A stretch of 7,148 bases of DNA from positions 1 through 7,148 of the forward strand of contig CAIQCE010000053.1 in NCBI GenBank assembly GCA_903870185.1, written 5' to 3'. How positions within the stretch are numbered: the first letter of the stretch is position 1; each line of letters opens with the position of its first letter. Below are positions 1 to 6,789 of this stretch, piece by piece. The DNA is from an uncultured Gammaproteobacteria bacterium (lineage in GTDB: Bacteria > Pseudomonadota > Gammaproteobacteria > Coxiellales > Coxiellaceae). The notes under the pieces were generated by a model, which saw only the letters and a program-made list of their open reading frames with translations, did no database searches and was not told the DNA's origin. Both the position numbers and the translations under genes were made by a program.

Positions 1-189
1 CATCCTAAGGGTGAGTTTGGGATTTATTTAATCAGTGATGGTGCTAATAAACCTTACCGTCTTAAGATCCGTGCGGCGAGTTATCCGCATTTAGCGGCAT
101 TAGATGAGATGGCAAAAGGCCATATGATTGCCGATTTAGTCGCCTTGATTTCCAGTATTGATGTAGTGTTCGGAGAGGTGGATCGTTGA
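1..189 (+). CDS. nuoD: NADH-quinone oxidoreductase subunit D (49 kDa subunit), C-terminal fragment
   Basis: Only the last 62 codons are present; the gene is cut by the left edge of the window and reads in frame from base 1 to TGA at 187-189. The fragment begins HPKGEFGIYL, continues through KIRAASYPHL, and ends in VVFGEVDR, all hallmarks of the NuoD/49 kDa C-terminus. This end of the family is related to the large subunit of [NiFe] hydrogenases, where the matching region ligates the metal; in complex I the metal site is lost and the fold forms part of the quinone-binding pocket with NuoB and NuoH. It acts in the cytoplasmic peripheral arm at the membrane junction. The stop overlaps the nuoE start by one base (TGATG). 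I cannot tell from this fragment whether NuoC and NuoD are separate or fused. Confidence 0.96.
   Translation, partial: HPKGEFGIYLISDGANKPYRLKIRAASYPHLAALDEMAKGHMIADLVALISSIDVVFGEVDR
172..178 (+). promoter_or_regulatory. Shine-Dalgarno of nuoE, inside the end of nuoD
   Basis: GGAGAGG is a good match to the anti-Shine-Dalgarno sequence. It lies 10 bases before ATG 189 and 7 bases before an in-frame TTG at 186. The spacing is acceptable for both; the ATG is preferred because it is the stronger codon and gives the classic one-base stop/start overlap with nuoD. Confidence 0.6.
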
Positions 190-692
190 TGGTTGAGAAT
201 TTTGTTATTGAAGAATCCATTGCTCGTGAAATCGATCACTGGCTCAGCAAGTATCCGCCTGAACAAAAGCGTTCAGCGATAGTGCCTGCGCTTAATTTAG
301 TGCAAAAACAAAATGGTGGTTGGCTTTCTGAAGCAGCGATGAATGCTGTCGCGCAATATTTGGATTTGCCGCCGATTATGATTTATGAATTAGCCACTTT
401 TTATGACATGTATGAATTAAAGCCAATTGGACGTCACAAGATTGGAATTTGTACGAATTTATCCTGCCAGTTAGCAGGTGTTGATAAAATCGTTGACCAT
501 ATTCAGAAACGATGTGGGGTTTCATTGGGTGAAACCACTGCAGACGGTGCTTTCACTTTTCGAGAATTGGAGTGTATGGCGGCTTGTGGATCAGGTCCGA
601 TGTGTCAGGTAGATGATGAAGAATATCATGAACATTTAAGTCCAGAAAAAATGGATGCCTTATTGAATTCTTTAAAAGTGGGGGAGCCATAA
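189..692 (+). CDS. nuoE: NADH-quinone oxidoreductase subunit E (24 kDa, [2Fe-2S] N1a)
   Basis: NuoE is a thioredoxin-fold ferredoxin subunit of the NADH-oxidising module and pairs with NuoF on the cytoplasmic tip of complex I. The 167-residue protein has an N-terminal helical bundle (about 1-75, with FYDMYELKP leading into GRHKI) and a C-terminal thioredoxin-like domain. All four N1a ligands are visible as Cys88-x4-Cys93 and Cys129-x3-Cys133, the latter in the typical ECMAACG context. The length is normal for the family. I chose ATG at 189; a longer form from TTG 186 would add one residue. The gene overlaps nuoD by one base and is followed after one base by nuoF. N1a is thought to be an off-path cluster that accepts an electron from FMN rather than lying on the main wire (family knowledge). 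Confidence 0.97.
   Translation: MVENFVIEESIAREIDHWLSKYPPEQKRSAIVPALNLVQKQNGGWLSEAAMNAVAQYLDLPPIMIYELATFYDMYELKPIGRHKIGICTNLSCQLAGVDKIVDHIQKRCGVSLGETTADGAFTFRELECMAACGSGPMCQVDDEEYHEHLSPEKMDALLNSLKVGEP
680..686 (+). promoter_or_regulatory. Shine-Dalgarno of nuoF, inside the end of nuoE
   Basis: GGGGGAG sits 7 bases before ATG 694 and overlaps the last codons of nuoE. It supports the start of nuoF, which lies one base after the nuoE stop codon (TAA at 690-692). Confidence 0.55.
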
Positions 693-693
693 G

Positions 694-1971
694 ATGGTGA
701 ATCCAAAATTGAATCAAGTCTGTCTTCGAACAGTCCATCTTCCCGAACCACATACTTTGAAGACTTATAAGAGTTTGGGCGGATATGAGGTGCTCACAGA
801 AATTATTAAAACTCAGCGATCTCCTGCGAGTATTATAGAAGAATTAAAACTCTCTGCTTTGAGAGGCCGAGGAGGAGCGGGATTTCCAACTGGATTGAAA
901 TGGAGTTTTATCTCGCATGATCTTCCTGGTCAAAAATACATAATTTGTAATTCTGATGAGAGTGAGCCAGGGACATTTAAAGACCGCGATATTTTACGGT
1001 TTAATCCCCACCAATTATTGGAAGGAATTGCGATCGCTTGTTATACGATTGGAGCGAGCTCTGCCTATAATTTACTTCGAGGTGAATTTTGGGAGCCTTT
1101 CTTGCGTTGTGAAGAAGCTTTAAAAGAAGCTTATGAGGCAGGATTTTTAGGCAAAAATATCATGGGTTCAGGTATTGATATCGATATTTATAATCATCGA
1201 ACAGCAGGTGCTTATATCTGTGGTGAAGAAACAGCTTTGATGAACTCATTAGAAGGCAAGCGAGCAATGCCTCGAATTAAGCCGCCTTTTCCAGCAACAT
1301 TTGGATTGTATGGAAAGCCTACCAATATTAATAATGCTGAAACTTATGCTTCTGTTCCCTTTATTCTTCAAAAGGGTGGGCAATATTTTGCTGATCTAGG
1401 TACGCCTAAAAATGGCGGCACTAAAATTTTCAGCGTAAGTGGCCATGTTAAGAAACCAGGTAATTATGAATTACCTTTGGGCACTCCATTTTCCGAGTTA
1501 CTGGAATTAGTGGGTGGCATGCGCGATGGCGCTCAATTAAAAGCCGTTATCCCGGGTGGAAGTTCTATGCCTGTTCTACCCGCTGAAATTATCATGAATA
1601 CTCGTTTGGATTATGACAGCATGATGCAAGCAGGTTCTATGTTGGGTTCGGGTGGAGTGATCGTGATGGATGAATCCACTTGCATGGTCGGTGCCTTAGC
1701 GCGACTGGCTAAATTTTATATGCATGAATCCTGTGGTCAATGTACACCTTGTCGAGAAGGCAGTGGTTGGGTCTATCGTTTAGTCGCCCAAATTGAAAAG
1801 GGCGAAGGCAAGCTCGGTGATGTTGATAAATTGGCTCGTGTTGCTAAGAATATTGAAGGTAGAACAATTTGTGTGTTTGGTGAGGCAATTGCATGGCCCG
1901 TGGCCGGATTTTTAAAACATTATCGTCATGAATTCGATTATCATATCGAACATGGCCGATGCATGGTGTAG
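694..1971 (+). CDS. nuoF: NADH-quinone oxidoreductase subunit F (51 kDa; NADH, FMN, [4Fe-4S] N3)
   Basis: NuoF binds NADH, takes its hydride onto FMN and passes single electrons to cluster N3, the entry to the chain. In the 425-residue protein the glycine-rich nucleotide loop GRGGAGFPTG is at 58-67. The FMN-site motif NSDESEPGTFKDRD is at 86-99 and AGAYICGEETAL at about 171-182. A SLBB-type middle domain contains FSVSGHV and IPGGSS. The C-terminal helical domain carries the N3 ligands Cys347, Cys350 and Cys353 (ESCGQCTPCREG) and Cys393 (TICVFGEA). No key residue is missing. The length matches the 420-450 residues usual for the family, and the end (HIEHGRCMV) is the typical C-terminus of the mitochondrial-like branch. 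It abuts nuoG with no spacer. Soluble NAD-reducing hydrogenases and formate dehydrogenases have related subunits, but the flanking nuo genes exclude them. Confidence 0.98.
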   Translation: MVNPKLNQVCLRTVHLPEPHTLKTYKSLGGYEVLTEIIKTQRSPASIIEELKLSALRGRGGAGFPTGLKWSFISHDLPGQKYIICNSDESEPGTFKDRDILRFNPHQLLEGIAIACYTIGASSAYNLLRGEFWEPFLRCEEALKEAYEAGFLGKNIMGSGIDIDIYNHRTAGAYICGEETALMNSLEGKRAMPRIKPPFPATFGLYGKPTNINNAETYASVPFILQKGGQYFADLGTPKNGGTKIFSVSGHVKKPGNYELPLGTPFSELLELVGGMRDGAQLKAVIPGGSSMPVLPAEIIMNTRLDYDSMMQAGSMLGSGGVIVMDESTCMVGALARLAKFYMHESCGQCTPCREGSGWVYRLVAQIEKGEGKLGDVDKLARVAKNIEGRTICVFGEAIAWPVAGFLKHYRHEFDYHIEHGRCMV

Positions 1972-4338
1972 ATGATGATTGAATTAGAAATTAACGAGCA
2001 AAAAATCAGCGTTAAAGAAGGCACGACAGTGATCGATGCGGCTGATCTGTTGGGAATTTATATTCCTCGGTTTTGCTATCATCGTAAGCTTAGTATCGTA
2101 GCTAACTGTCGTATGTGTTTAGTGGAAGTGGATGGTGTTCCCAAACCTTTACCCGCTTGCGCTACTTTGGTTGCAGCGAATATGAAAGTTTTTACTGCCT
2201 CTAAAAAAGCGTTAGATGCTCAGCGCGCTGTGATGGAATTTTTGTTAATCAATCATCCACTCGATTGCCCCATTTGTGACCAAGGTGGTGAGTGTGAACT
2301 TCAAGACCAAGCGATGGGTTATGGAAATGCCGATTCGGATTACGATCAGACTAAGCGCGCAGTGCATAGTGAGGATTTAGGCCCATTAGTCGAAACTGAA
2401 ATGACGCGTTGTATTCATTGTACTCGCTGTGTTCGTTTTGGAGATGAAATTGCCGGGTTAAGAGAAATGGGAGCCACCGATCGTGGCGAGCATATGGAAA
2501 TTGGCACCTATGTGAAACATTTTTTACGATCTGAAATTTCAGGCAATATTATTGATCTTTGTCCTGTTGGTGCTTTAACTTCTAAACCTTTTCGATATCA
2601 AGCTCGATCCTGGGAAATGCAAGAGCACCCGATGATTGCGCCCCATGATGCGATGGGTTCAAACATTTGGGTTCATACCCGAGCTCAAGATAATTTAAAA
2701 ACTCGACGGGTGATGCGAGTGTTGCCACGTGAAAATGAATCGATCAACGAAAATTGGTTGAGTGATCGCGATCGATTTAGTTATGAAGGTCTATATCATT
2801 CAGACCGAGTTTTAAAGCCTATGGTTAAGCGAAATGGTGAGTGGAAAACCATTGAGTGGCAACCTGCCTTGATGGAAATTGCAGATCGACTGCAGGCAAT
2901 TGTGGATCTTAGTGGTCCTCAAGAAATTGGAGCCATCGCTCATCCTAATTCCACCGTAGAAGAATTTTATTTGTTGCAAAAATGGATGAGGGCTTTAGGA
3001 AGCTCGAATATCGATCATCGATTGACTCAATTGGACTTGAGTGAGACTTCTGAATGGAATTTAGGAGTACGGTTCTCTGAAGTATCAGAGCTGAATGCTG
3101 TTTTCTTGATTGGTTCTAATCTACGGCATGAGTTGCCGTTACTTTCAGCTAGAGTGTATAAAGCGGCACAAAAGGGCGCATCCATTATGGCGCTTAATTC
3201 CATGGATTATGAATTCAATTATCCAGTCAGTGAAAAACAAATTGTGCCATCGTTCAAATTCACACAAATCTTAGCGGAAATTGCTTGTGCCTTGGCGAAA
3301 GAGTCGGGACAGACTTTGGATTTCTCGGTAGTCGTTTCAGATTCATCAAAACGAATGGCTGATATTTTAAAAAATGCAACTCAATCGGTCATATGGATGG
3401 GTGCGGAAGCATTGAATCATCCAGAATCTTCTTTGATTCGTGAATTGATTCAAATTATTTCACGTTTAAGTGGTGCTAAGTTCGGAGCTCTTACCCAAGG
3501 TGCGAATGGTGCAGGCGCCTGGTTGGCCGGGGGAGTTCCTCATCGAGGTGTGAATGGAGCAGAAGTTTCCCCAGGGCTCAGTGCACGGGAAATGCTAAGC
3601 ACCCAACCTTTGAAAGCTTATTGTTTGTTAGGCACAGAATTGGAATTTGATAGTGCTTATCCTGCTGATGCTTTGACGGCGCTTCATGATGCAGCCCTGG
3701 TGGTGTGTTTAAGTCCTTATCAATCCTCTGAGATGTTAGATTACGCTGATTTTATTTTGCCGACTGCAGGATTTACTGAAAATGCAGGTAGCTTTGTGAA
3801 TCTTGAAGGAGTGTATCAAAGTTTTGAAGCCGCAAGCTTGCCTCATGGGGAATCTAAGCCCGCATGGAAAATTTTAAGAGTGTTAGCTAATTTCATGGAC
3901 CTTGAAGAGTTTGATTACCACAGTTTGGAACAAATTCAGCAGGAACTCAAAGCGTTGATGACAGAAATGCCCAGCACAAATGAAATGGACCTCACTATAA
4001 AATTACCCGTCGTTAAAGAAACTTTGACTCGATTGGCCACACATCCGATTTATAAACGAGATGCATTAATTCGTCGAGCAGAAGCTTTGCAAGAGACCCA
4101 AGCAATTTTGGATCCGCATTTAAATACCATTCGAGTTAATCAAACAACAGCCGATAAATTGATACTGAAAGCAGGAGAGCTAGTCAAAGCAATCCAGGGT
4201 TCTAGTGCGCTAGAGCTTCCACTTTATATTGATCCACGATTGGCTGATGATATGGTTTATATTCCAGCTGGTTTGGAACAAACAATCGATTTTGGAAGTG
4301 CTATAGCAGAGATTCAACTGGTGCGAGGTGAATCATGA
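1972..4338 (+). CDS. nuoG: NADH-quinone oxidoreductase subunit G (75 kDa; clusters N1b, N4, N5)
   Basis: NuoG wires electrons from NuoF to NuoI in the peripheral arm. The 788-residue protein begins with a plant-type ferredoxin domain with N1b ligands Cys35, Cys46, Cys49 and Cys63. Next comes the His-Cys cluster N5 (His95, Cys99, Cys102, Cys108 in HPLDCPICDQGGEC). A further domain holds N4 (Cys147, Cys150, Cys153 in CIHCTRC, and Cys197 in DLCPVGALTSKPF). From about 215 a molybdopterin-oxidoreductase-like fold follows, a catalytically dead relic that binds no cofactor in this family. There is no cysteine between 198 and 438, so the additional N7 cluster of E. coli-type NuoG is absent. The start is ATG ATG at 1972 or 1975; no good Shine-Dalgarno is visible, and reinitiation after the nuoF stop at 1969-1971 is likely. 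The last four bases overlap nuoH. The C-terminal 130 or so residues look less conserved. Confidence 0.97.
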   Translation: MMIELEINEQKISVKEGTTVIDAADLLGIYIPRFCYHRKLSIVANCRMCLVEVDGVPKPLPACATLVAANMKVFTASKKALDAQRAVMEFLLINHPLDCPICDQGGECELQDQAMGYGNADSDYDQTKRAVHSEDLGPLVETEMTRCIHCTRCVRFGDEIAGLREMGATDRGEHMEIGTYVKHFLRSEISGNIIDLCPVGALTSKPFRYQARSWEMQEHPMIAPHDAMGSNIWVHTRAQDNLKTRRVMRVLPRENESINENWLSDRDRFSYEGLYHSDRVLKPMVKRNGEWKTIEWQPALMEIADRLQAIVDLSGPQEIGAIAHPNSTVEEFYLLQKWMRALGSSNIDHRLTQLDLSETSEWNLGVRFSEVSELNAVFLIGSNLRHELPLLSARVYKAAQKGASIMALNSMDYEFNYPVSEKQIVPSFKFTQILAEIACALAKESGQTLDFSVVVSDSSKRMADILKNATQSVIWMGAEALNHPESSLIRELIQIISRLSGAKFGALTQGANGAGAWLAGGVPHRGVNGAEVSPGLSAREMLSTQPLKAYCLLGTELEFDSAYPADALTALHDAALVVCLSPYQSSEMLDYADFILPTAGFTENAGSFVNLEGVYQSFEAASLPHGESKPAWKILRVLANFMDLEEFDYHSLEQIQQELKALMTEMPSTNEMDLTIKLPVVKETLTRLATHPIYKRDALIRRAEALQETQAILDPHLNTIRVNQTTADKLILKAGELVKAIQGSSALELPLYIDPRLADDMVYIPAGLEQTIDFGSAIAEIQLVRGES
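4325..4338 (+). promoter_or_regulatory. nuoG/nuoH translational coupling site
   Basis: GAGGTG at 4325-4330 is a Shine-Dalgarno placed 4 bases before ATG 4335. The start overlaps the nuoG stop in an ATGA motif (4335-4338). This arrangement usually means ribosomes finishing nuoG start nuoH, keeping the peripheral and membrane subunits in proportion; that consequence is inferred. Confidence 0.55.
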
Positions 4339-5360
4339 TTGATCAACTCCTCGACTTGATTTGGATATTGGTGAAGATCGTCGCTATTTTATTACCTTTG
4401 ATGATCGTTGTGGCGTACTCTACACTCGCTGAACGTAAAATTATCAGTTATATGCAGCTCCGAATTGGCCCTAATCGAGTAGGTTTCAAAGGATTGCTAC
4501 AACCTTTTGCTGATGCTTTAAAATTGGTTTTAAAAGAATTAATTATTCCGACTGCATCCAATCGATATTTATTTTTATTAGCCCCCCTCTTAAGTTTTGC
4601 TCCTGCATTAGCGGTTTGGTCGGTGATTCCCTTTATGGAAGGCCTTGTTTTATCCAATGTAGATGCAGGGGTCTTAGTTATTCTTGCTATGACATCCATG
4701 GGAGTCTATGGAGTTTTGGTGGCAGGGTGGGCATCAAATTCTAAATATGCTTTTTTAGGAGCCTTAAGAAGTGCAGCCCAAGTTATTTCTTATGAAATTG
4801 CGATGGGTTTTTGTTTTGTCGGAGTTTTACTCGCGGCAGGTAGCACCAATTTACAAACTATTGTATTGCATCAAGCGGGTGGGATCACGCATTGGTATGC
4901 CTTACCTTTGTTCCCTTTATTTATCATTTATTGGATTTCAGGGGTTGCTGAAACCAATCGAGCACCTTTTGATGTTGCTGAAGGTGAATCTGAAATTGTA
5001 GCAGGCTTTCATGTGGAATATTCGGCCATGAGCTTTGGCTTATTTTTCATGGCAGAATATGCCAATATGATTTTGATCGGAGTAATCGCTACTCTATTAT
5101 TCCTAGGGGGCTGGCTCTCCCCGTTTGAGGGTATCCCAGTTTTGGCATCGCTCACCGCTTTTGTGCCGGGAATTGTCTGGTTCTTGGCTAAAACCTGTAT
5201 ATTTGTATTCGTATATTTTTGGCTGAGGGCGACTTTTCCTCGGTACCGTTATGATCAACTGATGCAGTTAGGATGGAAGGTGTTAATACCGATCACATTG
5301 GCCTGGATCGTACTAGAGGCTGTTGCGGTGCAATTTAAAATAGCACCTTGGTTTAATTGA
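4335..5360 (+). CDS. nuoH: NADH-quinone oxidoreductase subunit H (ND1 homologue)
   Basis: NuoH is the membrane subunit at the heel of complex I, forming much of the quinone tunnel and linking quinone reduction to the proton-pumping arm. The 341-residue protein is very hydrophobic, with about eight membrane segments; clear ones are near 6-28, 78-100, 111-132, 155-170, 188-204, 236-258, 275-297 and 315-334. Conserved family motifs are intact: LAERK at 31-35 followed by QLRIGPNRVG at 41-50, GLLQPFADALKL at 53-64, the cytoplasmic loop AETNRAPFDVAEGESE at 205-220 continuing into AGFHVEYS, and RATFPRYRYDQLM at 298-310. The acidic residues Glu216, Glu218 and Glu220 sit in the loop implicated in quinone access and proton coupling in characterised homologues. 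It overlaps nuoG by four bases. The length is standard. Confidence 0.98.
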   Translation: MIDQLLDLIWILVKIVAILLPLMIVVAYSTLAERKIISYMQLRIGPNRVGFKGLLQPFADALKLVLKELIIPTASNRYLFLLAPLLSFAPALAVWSVIPFMEGLVLSNVDAGVLVILAMTSMGVYGVLVAGWASNSKYAFLGALRSAAQVISYEIAMGFCFVGVLLAAGSTNLQTIVLHQAGGITHWYALPLFPLFIIYWISGVAETNRAPFDVAEGESEIVAGFHVEYSAMSFGLFFMAEYANMILIGVIATLLFLGGWLSPFEGIPVLASLTAFVPGIVWFLAKTCIFVFVYFWLRATFPRYRYDQLMQLGWKVLIPITLAWIVLEAVAVQFKIAPWFN

Positions 5361-5374
5361 GAGTAGATGAGCGA

Positions 5375-5863
5375 ATGACACGACTCAAAAATTTAATTCG
5401 AAGTTTCACTCTTTGGGAATTGCTCCTAGGGTTAACGGTGACCTTTCGTCATTTATTTAAAAAGAAAGTGACGATCTTATACCCCGAAGAAGAAACACCT
5501 ATTTCTCCTCGCTTTAGGGGGATGTTGGCGCTACGTCGCTACCCGAATGGCGAAGAGCGTTGTATCGCTTGTAAACTGTGTGAGACTGTTTGCCCTTCAT
5601 TAGCGATTACGATTGAGGCGGAGCCTAGAGAAGATGGCTCTCGTAGAACAACACGATTTGATATCGATGCTTTCAAATGTATTAACTGTGGATTCTGTGA
5701 AGAGGCTTGTCCCGTTGATTCCATCGTAGTGACTCCAGAGATGCATTACCATGTCTCAGAAAGAGGCAATAATATTTTAACGAAAGAAAAACTCCTAATG
5801 ATCGGTGATATTTATGAACAGCAATTGGCTGAGGATAGAGCAACAGATGAAAAGTATCGGTAA
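5375..5863 (+). CDS. nuoI: NADH-quinone oxidoreductase subunit I (23 kDa; 2x[4Fe-4S] N6a/N6b)
   Basis: NuoI is the 8Fe ferredoxin-like subunit that passes electrons from NuoG's clusters to N2 in NuoB. With the ATG at 5375 it has 162 residues, normal for gammaproteobacterial NuoI. An amphipathic N-terminus (about 1-35, LWELLLGLTVTFRHLF) docks on the membrane near NuoH. YPEEETPISPRFRG and RRYPNGEERC are family signatures. Two complete CxxCxxCxxxCP motifs follow: Cys63, 66, 69, 73 (CIACKLCETVCP) and Cys102, 105, 108, 112 (CINCGFCEEACP). The C-terminus ends EDRATDEKYR as in homologues. An in-frame TTG at 5357 would add six residues and overlap the nuoH stop, but nothing like a Shine-Dalgarno precedes it. 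A weak purine run GAGAG at 5359-5363 fits the ATG better. Fourteen bases separate the gene from nuoH. Confidence 0.96.
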   Translation: MTRLKNLIRSFTLWELLLGLTVTFRHLFKKKVTILYPEEETPISPRFRGMLALRRYPNGEERCIACKLCETVCPSLAITIEAEPREDGSRRTTRFDIDAFKCINCGFCEEACPVDSIVVTPEMHYHVSERGNNILTKEKLLMIGDIYEQQLAEDRATDEKYR

Positions 5864-5869
5864 GATGAA

Positions 5870-6487
5870 ATGCTAAATACTCCATTGCCCCTATATGAAA
5901 TCATTTTTTATGGGTTTTCAGCATTGATGATTGCTGCTGCATTGATGGTGATTTTATCCAAAAATCCTGTTCGTTCAGTTTTAAGTTTAGTGCTTTGCTT
6001 TTTTTCGGCGAGTGTATTGTGGTTGATGTTAAAAGCTGAATTTTTAAGTCTATTATTGCTCTTTGTTTATGTGGGCGCCGTGATGACGCTATTCTTGTTT
6101 GTGGTCATGATGTTAAACATCAATGCAGAAACAAAGCGAACGGGCAGAGCATTTTATTGGCCGATCACTTTAATTGTTTTGGCAATATTGCTCGGTATTA
6201 TTTTGGTAGCTTTAGGGCCTGAACGATTGCATTGGGTCAATAATATTGCAGCACCTATAGTTGAAACCAGCAATACTAAAGCTTTGGGAATCTTGTTATT
6301 TAATGATTATGCTTATCCGTTTGAGCTTGCAGGAGTCTTGCTATTAGTCGCAATTGTAGCGGCCATTAGTTTGGGTTTCCACGGACGAAAGCCCGATGCC
6401 AAATCTCAATCGATGGCAGCACAACACCGTGTGAAAAAATCAGATCGGCTGCGTTTGGTTGATATTAAGGCGAATCACCATGATTAA
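5870..6487 (+). CDS. nuoJ: NADH-quinone oxidoreductase subunit J (ND6 homologue)
   Basis: NuoJ is a small membrane-arm subunit next to NuoH and NuoK. The 205-residue protein has five predicted membrane helices near 9-29, 34-54, 57-82, 96-116 and 151-171. The third holds the strongly conserved stretch YVGAVMTLFLFVVMMLN (67-83), which in solved structures contains the pi-bulge helix that changes shape during turnover. NTKALG at 135-140 and YPFELAGVLLLVA at 149-161 are further family signatures. After the last helix there is a polar tail of about 34 residues rich in Lys, Arg and His. The start at 5870 follows the nuoI stop by six bases but has only a weak ribosome site. The last eight bases overlap nuoK, and the tail codons contain nuoK's Shine-Dalgarno. 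Confidence 0.96.
   Translation: MLNTPLPLYEIIFYGFSALMIAAALMVILSKNPVRSVLSLVLCFFSASVLWLMLKAEFLSLLLLFVYVGAVMTLFLFVVMMLNINAETKRTGRAFYWPITLIVLAILLGIILVALGPERLHWVNNIAAPIVETSNTKALGILLFNDYAYPFELAGVLLLVAIVAAISLGFHGRKPDAKSQSMAAQHRVKKSDRLRLVDIKANHHD
6467..6470 (+). promoter_or_regulatory. Shine-Dalgarno of nuoK, inside the end of nuoJ
   Basis: AAGG lies 9 bases before ATG 6480 and decides the nuoK start. An alternative in-frame TTG at 6459 would lie upstream of this site and would give an N-terminus (MILRRIT) unlike NuoK proteins. Confidence 0.55.
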
Positions 6488-6785
6488 CTTAACTCATTAT
6501 TTATTTTTGGCTGCGATTATTTTCAGTATTGGGATTTTAGGTGTGGTGATTAACCGAAATCATTTGATTAATGTATTGATGTGTATCGAGCTCATGCTGT
6601 TGGCAGTTAATACCAATTTTATTGCGATCGCCCATTACTTAAATGCGCCTGTTGGCCAGATTTTTGTATTTTTTGTGTTAACGGTAGCGGCAGCAGAGGC
6701 TGCGATAGGATTAGCTATTTTGGTGCTCTGGTATCGTGCTCGTGGTGATATTCAAGTGAAGTCGATGACTTCCTTAAAAGGTTAA
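6480..6785 (+). CDS. nuoK: NADH-quinone oxidoreductase subunit K (ND4L homologue)
   Basis: NuoK is a three-helix membrane-arm subunit that carries essential proton-path glutamates between NuoJ and NuoN. With ATG 6480 it is 101 residues, the standard length. Helices lie near 5-24, 29-50 and 60-84. The two conserved buried glutamates are present: Glu37 in CIELMLLAVN and Glu73 in TVAAAEAAIGLAI, matching Glu36 and Glu72 of the E. coli subunit, which are needed for activity. The C-terminus has the usual RARGD element. The gene overlaps nuoJ by eight bases and ends four bases before nuoL. A TTG-started version from 6459 would add seven residues and is unlikely. Confidence 0.97.
   Translation: MINLTHYLFLAAIIFSIGILGVVINRNHLINVLMCIELMLLAVNTNFIAIAHYLNAPVGQIFVFFVLTVAAAEAAIGLAILVLWYRARGDIQVKSMTSLKG
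6776..6781 (+). promoter_or_regulatory. Shine-Dalgarno of nuoL, at the end of nuoK
   Basis: AAAAGG sits 8 bases before ATG 6790 and spans the last codons of nuoK. It supports the nuoL start, which lies four bases after the nuoK stop (TAA at 6783-6785). Confidence 0.5.
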
Positions 6786-6789
6786 AATT

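Noticed and set aside
81..753. Minus-strand open frames at 81-266 and 553-753 across the nuoD/nuoE and nuoE/nuoF junctions.
   Set aside because: They cross well-supported genes with intact conserved motifs on the other strand, and their translations show no recognisable family.
4448..5885. Several open frames on the minus strand (for example 4448-4699, 5539-5724, 5682-5885) and one on the plus strand at 4771-5001.
   Set aside because: All lie wholly or almost wholly inside conserved nuoH or nuoI coding sequence in other frames, have no recognisable domain, and are best explained as shadows.
1030..6631. The palindrome GCGATCGC occurs twice (1030-1037 in nuoF and 6624-6631 in nuoK), resembling the HIP1 octamer of cyanobacteria.
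   Set aside because: Both copies encode the same Ile-Ala-Ile-Ala run within conserved proteins, and two copies in 7 kb is weak evidence for enrichment. The protein content does not suggest a cyanobacterium.
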